Below are positions 1-10,640 of a DNA stretch of 64,000 nt, in pieces; positions within the stretch are counted from its first letter, which is position 1; every line of letters begins with the position of its first letter. This stretch comes from Ailurus styani. Lineage: Eukaryota > Chordata > Mammalia > Carnivora > Ailuridae. The position numbers and the translations under genes are program-made. The DNA is taken from contig LNAC01000108.1 of assembly GCA_002007465.1 (NCBI GenBank), positions 4,109,244 to 4,173,243 of the forward strand, in the 5' to 3' direction. The notes under the pieces are model-generated. The model saw only the letters and a program-made list of their open reading frames with translations. It was not told where the DNA came from and made no database searches.

Positions 1-210
1 ACTGGACTAGTGGAAGAATCACCAGATAAAGAATTGAAGATGCCTGGGTTTGAATCCCAGCTCTGCGGCTTATTAGCTGTATGATCTTGGACAAGTTACT
101 TAATCTCTTTAAGTCTCAGTTTCCTCTTCTGTAAAATGGGGGTGATAATTCCTATTTAAAAGAGTAGGATTTAGAGAGGATTAGAGTTGCATGGAAAGAT
201 CATTGCCTGG
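1..210 (+). repeat. MIR SINE
   Basis: It shows the MIR core order: 'TGGGTTTGAATCCCAGCTCTG', then 'CTGTATGATCTTGGACAAGTTACTTAAT', then 'CAGTTTCCTCTTCTGTAAAATGGGG'. It is a mammal-wide ancient SINE, probably continuing off the left edge. Confidence 0.8.
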
Positions 211-1019
211 CACACCCAAAAGGCATTTAATTTTGTTTGAAAGAGGGAGCTTTGCTGAGTGATTGAAGAGGTCAGGGTTGATGGTAGCTAGTGGACTGCC
301 TTTGGTTAGCTTTTTGCCTACTTAACTACATACAGTTCATATATTACCACATAAAGTTGTGCTATTCTTTGCCTTTATTCTGGTTTAATAAATTAGTGGC
401 AACCCAAAGGAGGGCTAGATGGGCCTTTAGTTTCTCCCCCTCTCTCCCTACCACCATCTCCCCCACCCCCGTTACCAGCACCCCTTGCCCCAGCCACTCT
501 AAATAAACAAATTTAAGTGCAAATAGTTTGTTATATAAATACAACATTAAGAGTTACTATGATTGTGTCCCCTCTTCCAACCCAGTTGCTACATACAAGT
601 CCATTTTATTAAAAATGTTTGGTTCCCTACTGTGGTATTGATGCATTTGATTTGTGGCCAATTTATATAAAAGAAGCTGTAAAATAAGTTTTGAATGTTT
701 TATTTTGTCTTATTTGAGGCATTTGTAGTAGAGAAATGGGTCGTGGTTATTCCATCCTTTGTCCTTTACTAAAGTGGAATGAGCCAAGGCCAGTGGGCCC
801 TGGCAGATCATAGGGCCTTTGCTATTCCTCTCAGCCCCAGTTAAGCTTGGCTGAGTCTCTCGGTCTTAGAGTACTCAGCTGTTTTGGAAACTTGTTAAAA
901 AAACATAATGTGTTGCAATATGAAAGATACTCTGAGGCTTTTTAATTAGTATATTTTAGCATATTAATTCTCCTGGGGGAAGGCCTTAAAAGCAAGTATC
1001 TCCAGTGTGCTAAGTATTT

Positions 1020-1201
1020 TTTAAAAGATTTTATTTATTTATTTATTTATGTGAGAGAGGGGAGGAGGGGAGAAGAGCAGAGGGATAGGGACAAGCAGAG
1101 CCTAACGTGGGGCCTGATCCCACAACTGTGAGATTAGGACCTAAGCCAAAATCAAGAGCTGGACACTCGACTGACTGAGCCATGCAGACCACCCCAGGGT
1201 C
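1020..1201 (-). repeat. CAN-SINE (degenerate)
   Basis: An antisense tRNA-Lys-derived carnivore SINE: ATTTATTTATTTAT tail at the left and a head ending GAGCCATGCAGACCACCCC at the right. The flanks CTAAGTATTT (1010 and 1202) are a target-site duplication. Confidence 0.75.
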
Positions 1202-1580
1202 CTAAGTATTTCATAGAGCATAAGGAAGCTTAAATATTTGTCTCAAAGTATCAGAAAACAGTGGCTCAGATTGCTTCTTACCTTATATATTTGAATTGGA
1301 TGAATTAATATTGTTAAGAAGGCAGTACCCCCCAATTGATCTATAGATTCAGTGCAGTCCCCACCAAAAATCCCTGCTGGCTTTTTTGAAGAAATGGACA
1401 GGTTAACCCTAAAATTCATAAGGAAATGCAAGGGATCTGTAATAGCCAAAATAATCTTGAAAAAGAATAACAAAACTTGAGGACTCAATGTTCCCAATTA
1501 GAGAACTTATTAGAAAGCTACAACAATCAAGACACAACAATCAAGACAAGGGTGGTCCTGGTATAAGAATAGACATATAG

Positions 1581-1777
1581 CGTGCCTGGGTGGCTCAGTG
1601 GGTTTAAGCCTCTGTCTTTGGCTCAGGTCACGATCTCAGGGTCCTGGGATCAAGGCCCGCATTGGGCTCCCTGCTCGGTGGGGAGCCTGCTTTCCCCTCT
1701 CTCTCTGCCTGCCTCTCTGCCTACTTGTGATCTCTCTCTCTCTGTCAAATAAATAAATAAAATCTTAAAAAAAAAAA
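1581..1777 (+). repeat. CAN-SINE inside L1
   Basis: Complete sense copy with head, CT-rich body and AAATAAATAAATAAAATC tail. The target duplication AGAATAGACATATAG is perfect at 1566 and 1778. Confidence 0.93.
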
Positions 1778-2241
1778 AGAATAGACATATAGATTGGTGG
1801 AATAGACTTGAGAGTCCAAAATTAACCCCCTACATTTATGATCAATTGATTTTTGACAAAGGTGTCAAGACGATTCAATGTGGAAGGGATTGTCTTTTCA
1901 ACAAATTATACTGGCACAACCAGATATTCATATGCAAAAGCATGAAGTTGGGCTCCTACCTGATACTATATGCAAAAGCTCAAAATGGTTCATAGACCTA
2001 TGTGTAAGAGCTAAAACTGTAAAACTATTAGGAGAAAACTTAGGACTAAAGCTTGGTGACCTTGGATTAAGCAATGATTTCTAGAATATGACACCAAAAG
2101 CTCAAGCAACAAAAGAAAAGGAAAAAACAGGTAAATTGGACTTGATCAAAATTAAAAATTTTAGTCCTTCAAAGAACACTATTTAGAAAGTGAAGAGACA
2201 CACCGCAGAATGGGAGAAAATATTTGCAAATCATATATTTA

Positions 2242-2475
2242 TTTATTTATTTATTTATTTATTTTTTAAAGATTTATTTATTTATTTATTTATTTTACAC
2301 AGAGAGAGAGATTACAAGTAGGCAGAGAGGCAGGCAGAGAGACAGGGAGAGGAGGAAGCAGGCTCCCTGCTGAGCAGAGAGCCCGATGCGGGCCTCGATC
2401 CCAGGACGCTGAGATCATGACCTGAGCCGAAAGCAGAGGCTTTAACCCACTGAGCCACCCAGGNNNNNNNNNNNN
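2242..2475 (-). repeat. CAN-SINE with 12-N gap inside L1
   Basis: Antisense copy flanked by GCAAATCATATATTTA at 2226 and 2476. The extreme 5' head is replaced by the N run 2464-2475. Confidence 0.9.
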
Positions 2476-2529
2476 GCAAATCATATATTTAATAAGGGCC
2501 TTAAATCCTGTGAGTCTTTATGTATTTTA

Positions 2530-2668
2530 TTTTATTTATTTTTAAAGGATTTTATTTATTTGAGAGAGAGTGAGGGGCAAGGGGAGAAGCACGCTCTTTG
2601 CCAAGCAGGGAGCCTGATGTGGGAGCTGAAGGCAGACACCCAACTGACTGAGCCACCCAGCCGCCCCT
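2530..2668 (-). repeat. CAN-SINE inside L1, internally shortened
   Basis: Antisense copy flanked by AGTCTTTATGTATTTTA (2513) and AGTCTTTATATATTTTA (2669). The middle is shortened relative to full copies. Confidence 0.85.
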
Positions 2669-2729
2669 AGTCTTTATATATTTTAGATTTAACTGTAAAG
2701 AGACAACTCAATCAAAAATGGGCAAAAGA

Positions 2730-2920
2730 GGGTACCTGAGTGGCTCAGTGGGTTAAAGCCTCTGCCTTTGGTTCAGGTCATGATCTCGGGGTCCTGGGAT
2801 CGAGCCCCATCGGGCTCTCTGCTCGGCAGGGAGCCTGCTTCCTCCTTTCTCTCTCTGCCTGCCTCTCTGCCTACTTGTAATCTCTCTCTGTCAAATAAAT
2901 AAATAAAATCTTTAAGAAAA
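2730..2920 (+). repeat. CAN-SINE inside L1
   Basis: Sense copy flanked by AAAAATGGGCAAAAGA at 2714 and 2921. Confidence 0.93.
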
Positions 2921-3743
2921 AAAAATGGGCAAAAGATTTGAATAGATATCTCTCCAAAGAAGTTACACAAATAACCAATAAGTACATGAAAAGATGCTCA
3001 ACATCATTAGTTACTAAAGAATTGCAAATCAAAACCAGGATGAGAATACTTTATACCCACTAGAATGGCTACTATAATAAAAAAGACATAGGATGTGGAG
3101 AAATTGGAACCCTCATACATTGCTGGTGGGAACGTAAAATGGCGTAGCTGCTTTGGAAATTAATTTAGTGGTTCCTAAAAAGTTAAAGATAGACCTAGCA
3201 ATTCCACTAAGTATATATATCCAAGAGAAACAAATATGTATGTCCACATAACACTTGTACACAATTGCTCATAGCAGCATTGTTCATAATAGCTCAAAAG
3301 TGGAGACAACCCACATATCCATTATTCATGATGAATGGATAAACGAAATGTGTCATATTCTCACAATGAAATATTATTCAGCAATCAAAAGGAATGAAGT
3401 ACTAATTGATGCTAACATAGATCAAACTTAAAAACATGCTAAGTGAAAGAAACCTGTTACAAAAGACCACATATTGTATGATTCCATTATACACAGTAGG
3501 CAAGTCCATAGAGACAGTAAGTAGATTAGTGGTTGCCCAGGCTAGGAGAGGGTGGAATGGGACATGACTGCTAATGGATATAGGGTTTCTTTAGAGGGTA
3601 ATGAAATGTTCTAAAATTACGTAGTGATGATAGTGGTACAACTCTGTGACTATGTTAAGATCTATTGACTTGTATACTTTAAAGGGTGAATTGTATAGTG
3701 TGTGAATTAAATTCAATAAAGCTGTTATCAAAAAAATTTAGGA

Positions 3744-3946
3744 AAGGGCACCTGGGTGGCTCAGTCATCGGGTGTCTGCCTTCGGTTCAGGTCATGATCC
3801 CAGCGTCCTGGGATCGAGCCCGGCATCGGGCTCCCTGCTTAGGGGGAACCTGCTTCTCCCTCTCCCACCCCCCCTGCTTGTGTTCTCGCTCTCTCTCTGT
3901 CTCTCTCTCTGTCTGTCAAATAAATAAATAAATCTCTCTTTAAAAG
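3744..3946 (+). repeat. CAN-SINE at the 3' end of the L1
   Basis: Sense copy with a 'CAGTCATCGGGTGTCTGCC' head variant, flanked by AATTTAGGA at 3735 and 3947. It lies immediately beyond the L1 A-rich tail. Confidence 0.9.
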
Positions 3947-3955
3947 AATTTAGGA

Positions 3956-5237
3956 TGATTTGTATATATGAATAGCATTCTGTCAACCTGTGCTTGTTCC
4001 CTTATTCCTGCCACTGTGAATCTTGAAGTTAGAGCATTAATGTCTTGAGCAATGGGCAGGTTACTGTTGCCCCAAAGCCTTAAGGTGAGAAATTGAGGTT
4101 TGTGATCACTTCATGCAGAAGAATAGTTGATGGCGCACTGTGTGAGTAACCAAACCTTTTAAGGGGAATGCCCTGAAGTTGAAGGCTTTCCAAGTTTTAA
4201 GTGTGACTCTCTCTGTCCTACCCTAGTTCTTATTTATCTTCTCAACTTCATCCGTACACACCACATAGATAGTTTATGTTTTGGGTTGCAGGCCTCATTT
4301 CAGCTCTACTGAGAACCTCACTTTCATTTCTTACATTTTTTCGTCCAGGCTGTTGACCTTGCTCTGAGAAGTCTTTCCTGGGAGGTATAGAGACGGTAGC
4401 TGGAGGAGCCGCTGGGGGGCGCCCTGTCCTCGGAGGACTGACAAAAAAGAATGACTCGCCAGGAAGAGGCTTAGGCCTGTGTTGGCAGGAAGAGATGACT
4501 CATATTTCATCAAAGGCATTTCAAAGAAAATATAATGACAGGATGATGTCAGAGAAGCAGGTGGAGACAGGAACCTTGACTGAGGCTGGAGGGGGTTGTT
4601 GAACAGAATGGTTGCCTGGGCAGTCAGAATGATTGACTAGCATAGATCACAAGAAACGTCACCTGTTTTTTAGTTCCTTTCTCATGAGCGCTGGTGTGGG
4701 CAGTGCTGTTCATGTGCCTTTAGAACATGTGGTCAAGTCTCTGCCTGTCCTGGGTGTACTGTGTTCGTATCTGGCTGAGACATCTCATGACACACAGTGT
4801 GTTCTCCTGTACTCCACAGTAACTCTGGCGAGCAGGCTCTGTTCTGTGTCTTAGAATTGAACCTCACATGCTCATGGTGGCTGGAAGTGTGGCATTTCCC
4901 CCTGATATATTAGATATAGGAACTTGCCTAGATATCAGAAGGTCAAATTTCAGGGACTTTATTGTCAAAAGTACTCTGGTTCCCTCCAGTGTTGTGAATT
5001 TTTTTGTTTTGCTTTGTTTTTTCAGTTCCCTCCAGTGTTTTGGCAAGAGCTAGATCTTTGCTCTAACCTCAGTTAAATTTTTCTTTTTTTTTTTCGCTCT
5101 TTGAATTGGTGTCTATGGATGAAGCTGATAAGTGGGGGAACCTTAAAGTCAGGAGAAAGGATAGTAAGTTTTGGTATCTCTTCATATTGCAAATCACTAA
5201 AGTTGGTAGGTATTCAAGGCTTCCATTTGTTTTATTT
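3956..5237. other. Unique sequence, no gene seen
   Basis: No interspersed repeat is obvious. The open frames (for example 4633-4854) have no recognisable domain or splice context. Confidence 0.5.
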
Positions 5238-5239
5238 TA

Positions 5240-5366
5240 TTAATTAATTAATTAAGTTTTAGTAATCTCTCCACCCAACATGGGACTTGAACTCATGACT
5301 CCAAGATCAAGAGTCATATGCTTCTCCCACCCCTGCACCCCCATACGGAGTCGACCAGGCACCCCC
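5240..5366 (-). repeat. Short-type CAN-SINE
   Basis: Antisense copy of the short form ('AGTAATCTCTCCACCCAACATGGGACTTGAACTC' through 'CCAGGCACCCC'), which lacks the CT-rich body. The flanks GGCTTCCATTT and GGCTTCTATTT look like the target duplication. Confidence 0.8.
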
Positions 5367-5675
5367 AGGCTTCTATTTATATTAAGATTGTAAGAGAGTG
5401 CTCCTGGCCATTACAGTGCTTTAAAACTTACCATAGTCTGTACGATTATGAGGTTGGAGGCTAAATCAGCAGTTCTCAAGAAGACAAAAGAGAGGGTATT
5501 TATTGCTTGTATTCTGTTGTCAGGATTCAGGTCTCCAATATCTGGGGAGAGATGGTTTAGCAATATCAATTGCTGCCTTTGTGCTTTATGGATCATTTAT
5601 CTGAAAGTGGCATGGAGGACTTTTTGGTAGCATAGGACAGAAGATACTGCCTCTCTTTAAGAAATACCGTAAATA

Positions 5676-5870
5676 AGGGCACCTGGGTGGCTTGTCGGTT
5701 AAACATCTACCTTCAGCTTAGGTCATGATCCCAACATCCTGGGATCAACTCCCGTATTAGGCTCCTTGCCGGTCAAGGAGCTTGCTTCTCTCTCTGCCTT
5801 GCCCGCCTCTCCCCCTTTTGTGATTTCTCTCTCTGACAAGTAAATAAATAAAATCTTAAAAAAAAAAAAG
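5676..5870 (+). repeat. CAN-SINE
   Basis: Sense copy from GGGCACCTGGGTGGCTTG to AAATAAATAAAATC plus A tail. It is followed by a second A-rich tract to about 5920. Confidence 0.88.
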
Positions 5871-5972
5871 AAATATAAACAAGAAAAGGCAAAAAAGAAA
5901 AAAAAAAAAGGCAAAAAAACCCACCGAAAACCTCAAGATTGGAAAGGGAGGGAGGAAAGCCTACTATTCGGT

Positions 5973-6040
5973 GCTTGCTTGCTTGCTTGCTTGCTTGCTT
6001 TATTTATTTATGTATGTATGTATGTAGCTAGCTAGCTAGC
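5973..6040. repeat. Composite tetranucleotide microsatellite
   Basis: GCTT repeats pass into ATTT, then ATGT, then AGCT units without a break, at the A-tail side of the antisense SINE that follows. Confidence 0.85.
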
Positions 6041-6170
6041 AGAGGGAGAAGCAGACTCCCCACTGAGCAAGGAGTCTGATGTGTGACTCAATGCCAGGAC
6101 CCTGGGATCATGCCCTGAGCCAAATGAAGGCAGATGCTTGCTTAACTGACTGAGCCACCCATGTGCCCCA
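6041..6170 (-). repeat. CAN-SINE
   Basis: Antisense copy ('GCAGAGGGAGAAGCAGACTCC' to 'GAGCCACCCATGTGCCCC') whose A-tail has become the preceding microsatellite. Confidence 0.83.
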
Positions 6171-6305
6171 AAATTATATTTATTCTTGTTTAAAAGGTCA
6201 AATATTACAGTGAGGTTTATAACAAAAATAATTTATCCCTCCCTGCTTTTGAGAACTGCTTCCAAGTCATTTAGCTATTTCTTCTAGTATTTTCTACTAT
6301 ATATT

Positions 6306-6416
6306 TTTTTTCTTTCTTTCTTTTTTTAAGTAGTCTCCAGTCTGATATGGAGCTTGAACTCACAACTCCGAGATCAAGAATTGCATTCTCTACTGACTGA
6401 GCTAGCCAGGTGCCCC
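6306..6416 (-). repeat. Short-type CAN-SINE
   Basis: Antisense short form ending GAGCTAGCCAGGTGCCCC. Flanked by TCTACTATATATTTT and TCTACTACATTTT. Confidence 0.82.
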
Positions 6417-6656
6417 TCTACTACATTTTTAAAATATACCTTTGTACTAGTCCTTCTTGATTTTTCATTTTTAGACATTATCCGTTGATCTACAATCGAG
6501 AATTAGGATCTAGTTCTTTCATCCCTGCTCTCTTCCCTTGTTTTCCATTGTCACATATTATTACCATTATGTGGTATTCAGTGTTTTGATTATTATCATT
6601 ATATAAATATTTGCCTAAAGGTGAGTCACATAGTATTCTATAGTTACATTTTCTTT

Positions 6657-6861
6657 CTTTCTTTCTTTTTTAAGATTTTATTTATTTATTTGACACAGAG
6701 AGAGATCAGATCACAAGTAGGCAGAGAGGCAGGCAGAGAGAGAGGAGGAAGCGGGCTCCCTGCTGAGCAGGGAGCCCCATGCGGGCCTCGATCCCAGGAC
6801 CCTGAGATCATGACCTGAGCCGAAGGCAGAGGCTTCAACCCACTGAGCCACCCAGGTGCCC
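6657..6861 (-). repeat. CAN-SINE (young)
   Basis: Nearly consensus antisense copy of the mustelid-like subtype. Flanked by GTTACATTTTCTTTC (6643) and GTTACATTTCTTTTC (6862). Confidence 0.93.
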
Positions 6862-7269
6862 GTTACATTTCTTTTCTTGATTGACTTTTTTTCCTCGGAA
6901 TTCATAATTGCCTTATTTTATCATTTGTTTACTGTTCTGTGGCCCTGTCTCTGTGCTCTCCCATGGAAAGCTAAGACAGCTCTTAGTATGTTGGAAAATA
7001 TCAAGTAATCTTTTTTTTTTTTAATCAAAAAATCTTTTGGTTCAATATTTTCTTTGGAGACATTCCCCAGGAACTTTCTTTTCTCCAGTTCTCTTCTCCA
7101 ACTCAAGCCTTTTGGAAAGTTGTCGTCCTGGGACATTCCTTCACCATCGTACTGGGAAATTCCTTTACCTGTCTTCTGTGTTTGAAACCATGTTTCCTGG
7201 GTCTCATGCTACCATTTTTCTTGGTTCACTCCTTCCCTTCATTGGAATATATCTTAGAGTAGCTTCCTG

Positions 7270-8780
7270 AGAAAAGATATATGAGTAGTAAATAGTTTGG
7301 TGACTTTGCTTATCTGAAAATATCTTTGTCTGGAAATGTTTTAATTTCTCTTTGATTAGGAGTTTGAGTATAGACTTGTAGGTTGCAAATGACATTCCAT
7401 CAGAATTTTGAAGGCGTTCCTCCTTCTGTCTTCCAGTGTTGCTATTGAGAAATCCAATGCTATTCTGGCTTTTGTTTGTGACCTGTTGTAGTTGTTGTTG
7501 TTGTCGTTGTTATTGTTTGACAGCCGTTATGGTTTTATTTTTATCCCTGGTGTTTTGAAATAGTATGATAATATGCATTGGTGAGGATCTTTTTTAATTT
7601 GCTGATTTGAGTTCTCTGTGGGTCTTTTTCATTTGAAAACATGTCTTTTACTTATTAGTTCTTTGATAATTTCCTCCTTTCCATTTTCTCTTTCTGGTAC
7701 TTCTTTTGGATATTGGGCTAATATGATGGCTTCTCTGAATTCTTTTAGCCCCTCTCTATTTTCTCTTTCTTTTTGTTCTCATTTATGGTAAAGATCCTTA
7801 ACTATATCTTCCCACTCTTCCTTACAATGGTTTATTTTTACTATTGTATTTTTTATTTCTTTTTATTTTTAAATATTTTATTTATTTATTTGTCAGAGAG
7901 AGAGAGCACAAGTAGGGGAAGCGGCAGGCAAGGCAGAGGGAGAAGCAGGCTCCCCGTGGAGCAGGGAGCCCGACGAGGGACTCGATTGCAGGACCCTGGG
8001 ATCATAACTTGAGCTAAAGGCAGATGCTTAACTGACTGAGCCACACAGGCATCCCTGCATTTTTTATTTCTAAGTGTTTAAAAGATTTTCTGAGTGTTCC
8101 TTTTTTGTACTACTTATTTTATGGCAATACTGCCTCAGTGCTCTCTGAGGATATTAATTACAGTGCCTCCAACCCCCTCGATGTTTTCCTCTGCTTCCAG
8201 TATCATCTCTGTTTCAAGCTCCTTTTTGTTTGTTCATTTTGGTCTCTCTCCTTCACGTTAGTGACTCTCTTAAAATGTTTGCTGTTTCTTGGTGATCTTT
8301 ATATGTAAGACTTAGGCCCTAAAAAGTTGAATGGAAGCTTAAAAAGCTCAGTGGTGGGACTTGTTGACTGGTCACCAGGTAGGGGGAGGTCTTTTTCTCC
8401 AGAGAGGAATTGGCCAGTCTTCTACTGGGGCCTCGGAAGCCTGGCAGCCAGAGCTCTGGGGTTGCCAATCAGGACAGTGGGGCAGGGAGGGGAGGCTTGC
8501 TCATCATGTCACATTTTACTTAATACCCCTATTTTTAGGGAGGCACACTTCCAAACTCACGTGGGCCCAAAGACTTCCAGCTGGTCTTCTTTTCAGCCTC
8601 ACCCTCCAGCTTCCTTCTGCTTCAGCCTTCAGAGGCCCGTGGTGCATCCAGTTTCCCACTTTTCCTGACCCCCGCACCACAGATTACCTGGCCTTCAGTT
8701 CCCCACTCTTCACAGGCACTTAGCAGAAAGATTAAGCTGAAATGTAAATTAGCGACCATTGATCTATCCACTCTGCAGGT
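7270..8780 (-). repeat. Ancient interspersed LINE-like repeat, family not resolved
   Basis: Phrases such as 'CAGAATTTTGAAGGCGTTCCTCC', 'TGTTGCTATTGAGAAATCCAATGC', 'GTTTTCATTTGAAAACATG' and 'CTCTGAGGATATTAATTACAG' match a common mammalian interspersed repeat in this order. I cannot name the family with certainty. Two overlapping open frames of about 115 codons at 8327-8723 lie in it and are not taken as genes. Confidence 0.5.
7861..8056 (-). repeat. CAN-SINE
   Basis: Antisense copy inside the older repeat. Flanked by ATTTTTTATTTCT on both sides (7848 and 8059). Confidence 0.9.
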
Positions 8781-8989
8781 TTTCAAACTTTTGTTGATAT
8801 TTTTTATTCTTCTTGTCTGTGGGTTTTTGCCATTTTTATTCCCTGACTGTCATTTTCCTGAGGTCTCAGAAAGAATGGAGATAACTATGCACGTTAAGTC
8901 TGCCACATATAACCTGAAGTTGGCAGAAGTGAGTCTTCCAACTTCTTGCTTGTGCTCTCTCTCTCTCTCAAATATATAAACCCTGTGTT

Positions 8990-9330
8990 CTAGCTTCCCT
9001 TGTACTTTCTCGTTTCTGTTTTCTTGCTCGGGCTATCTTTCCTCCCTGGAATGTCTGTTCGTCTCATTTCAGACTGTTGACATCCTATGCATTCTCTTAG
9101 ACCCAGTTTATGTGCCTCATACATAAAAGCCCCCCCCCTTTTTTTAAATTTCTCCAACTAAAAATGACCATTCCATTGACTGAACTTTTAAATTTCTTGT
9201 TCAAATTCTTGTGGTCTTGCCACCCTCGTGACACAGCATACTGCCTTATGCTATAATTATTTATACACATACCACTTCCCTAGTTAGATTGTAAGGTCTT
9301 AAAGGGTAGTGCAAGAGTGCTTTGTAATTT
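8990..9330 (+). repeat. L2 LINE fragment
   Basis: Sense L2 3'-type sequence ('TATCTTTCCTCCCTGGAATGTC', 'TTAGATTGTAAGGTCTTAAAGGG'), strongly diverged. Confidence 0.55.
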
Positions 9331-9394
9331 GTTGTTGTTGTTGTTATGGGTAACAACACAGAACCTAGGCAACTAAATATTTCACAGACCCACA

Positions 9395-9545
9395 GAAGTT
9401 TAGGGCTAGAAAAGAATGTAGGGCTCTAGAATGTCAACTCATTTTATGAATGAATAAACAGATCCAGTGTGATTAAATGATCCAACAGTCATATGATAAA
9501 CTAGGAACAGAACTGGAACTGTCACCTCCTTCTCTAGTTCTTGAA
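9395..9545 (-). repeat. MIR fragment
   Basis: Antisense MIR-like order: 'TTTTATGAATGAATAAACAGATCC', then 'CAGTCATATGATAAACTAGGAACAGAACTGG'. Confidence 0.45.
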
Positions 9546-10048
9546 CTGCTAAATGTAGTGGTAAAATCTGATATGTGCTTAATCACATATTCTTGTTAAT
9601 CCAGGATTAACCAAAGGGCACTTTCTGTTTTACTCTTGAACATTTATATATATTATCTTTTTGGTCTTAGTAATTAGGTAATTTTGTCATAAGTAATATC
9701 ATCGGTAGGTTCTTTCTTTTCTTTCTCTCTCTCTCTTTCTCTCTCTTCTTTTTTTTTGGTTAGATTAGGATCTTCAATATATAGGTTTAATCCAAAACTG
9801 AGCTGGGTAGTAGTTTTATTCCAAGACACCAGGGACCCATGGATTATAGGTAAGAGAAAAATGTAAGCAATTGTATTGAAGGTGCCCAGATTTCAAGGAA
9901 ATCTTTAAAAAATCAGTGATATTATGTATTTGAGGTGATTCTTTTTCACTTAACAGTAGAGTACAAACCCAATTTAGTTGAATCCTAGTTAGTTGAAATT
10001 TTGCTATTCGATAATTCATCAAGGATTATTGCTTTAAAGTATCTTTTG

Positions 10049-10199
10049 GGGGGAAGCTGGGTGGCTCAGTCAGTTAAGCATTTGCCTTCGGCTCGCGTCA
10101 TGATCTCAGGGTCCTGGGATTGAGTCCCACATTAGGCTCCCTGCTCAGTAGAGGGCCTACTTCTCCCTCTTCCTCTGCCTGGCACTTTGCCTACTTGTG

Positions 10200-10242
<43 letters not shown>

Positions 10243-10299
10243 AAATAAATAAATAAAATCTTTAAAACAAAACCAAAAAAAAAAAAAAAAGGAAAAGAA
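10049..10299 (+). repeat. CAN-SINE with long (CT)n
   Basis: Sense copy with an expanded CT tract (10205-10239). Flanked by AAAGTATCTTTT at 10036 and 10300. Confidence 0.9.
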
Positions 10300-10311
10300 A
10301 AAGTATCTTTT

Positions 10312-10415
10312 TAATTTTTGTTTAATTTAGTTTTTTTTTTGAGTGATAGAAGTTTATGAAGTGAAGATACAGAAAAAGCTATTAAGAGTGAGAGGGGTCC
10401 CGACAGGGTTGCCCA
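10312..10415 (-). mobile_element. Unclassified ~100-bp retroposed insert
   Basis: A T-rich left end (the A-tail on the minus strand) leads into an unfamiliar sequence ending GGTCCCGACAGGGTTGCCC. It is bounded by AAAGTATCTTTT (10300) and AAAGTATCTTT (10416). Read on the minus strand it contains CATAAACTTC before the A-tail, like a polyadenylated RNA end. The source is unknown to me; an LTR-type transcript is one possibility. Confidence 0.45.
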
Positions 10416-10425
10416 AAAGTATCTT

Positions 10426-10630
10426 TAAAAAAATTTTATTTATTTATTTATTTATTTATTTGAGAGAGAGACAGAGATAGCAAGAGAAATAATGAGCGGG
10501 AAGGAGAGGGAGAAGCAGACTCCCACTGAGCAGGGAGCCTGGTGGAGGGCTCTATCCCAGGACCCTGGGATCGTGACCTGAGCCTAAGGCAGATGTTTAA
10601 CCCACTGAGCCACCCAGGCATCCCTGCTTC
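10426..10630 (-). repeat. CAN-SINE
   Basis: Antisense copy flanked by AAAGTATCTT at 10416 and 10631. The same target word bounds the two preceding insertions. Confidence 0.9.
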
Positions 10631-10640
10631 AAAGTATCTT

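Larger units (their letters stand above)
1280..3740 (+). mobile_element. Old L1 (L1M-type): 3' ORF2 and 3' UTR
   Basis: Recognisable late L1 ORF2 and 3' UTR sequence in sense order. It includes 'GATCTATAGATTCAGTGCAGTCC', 'TCAATTGATTTTTGACAAAGG', 'GAGAAAATATTTGCAAATCAT', 'CATTGCTGGTGGGAACGTAAAATGG' and 'AATAAAGCTGTTATCA' near the end. It is dead, with many stops and indels. Four younger SINEs interrupt it, so it is older than all of them. Confidence 0.85.

Noticed and set aside
8327..8723. Two overlapping open frames of 113 and 120 codons on the plus strand
   Set aside because: They lie in an old interspersed repeat, overlap in two frames, lack any recognisable domain and have no splice or polyadenylation context.
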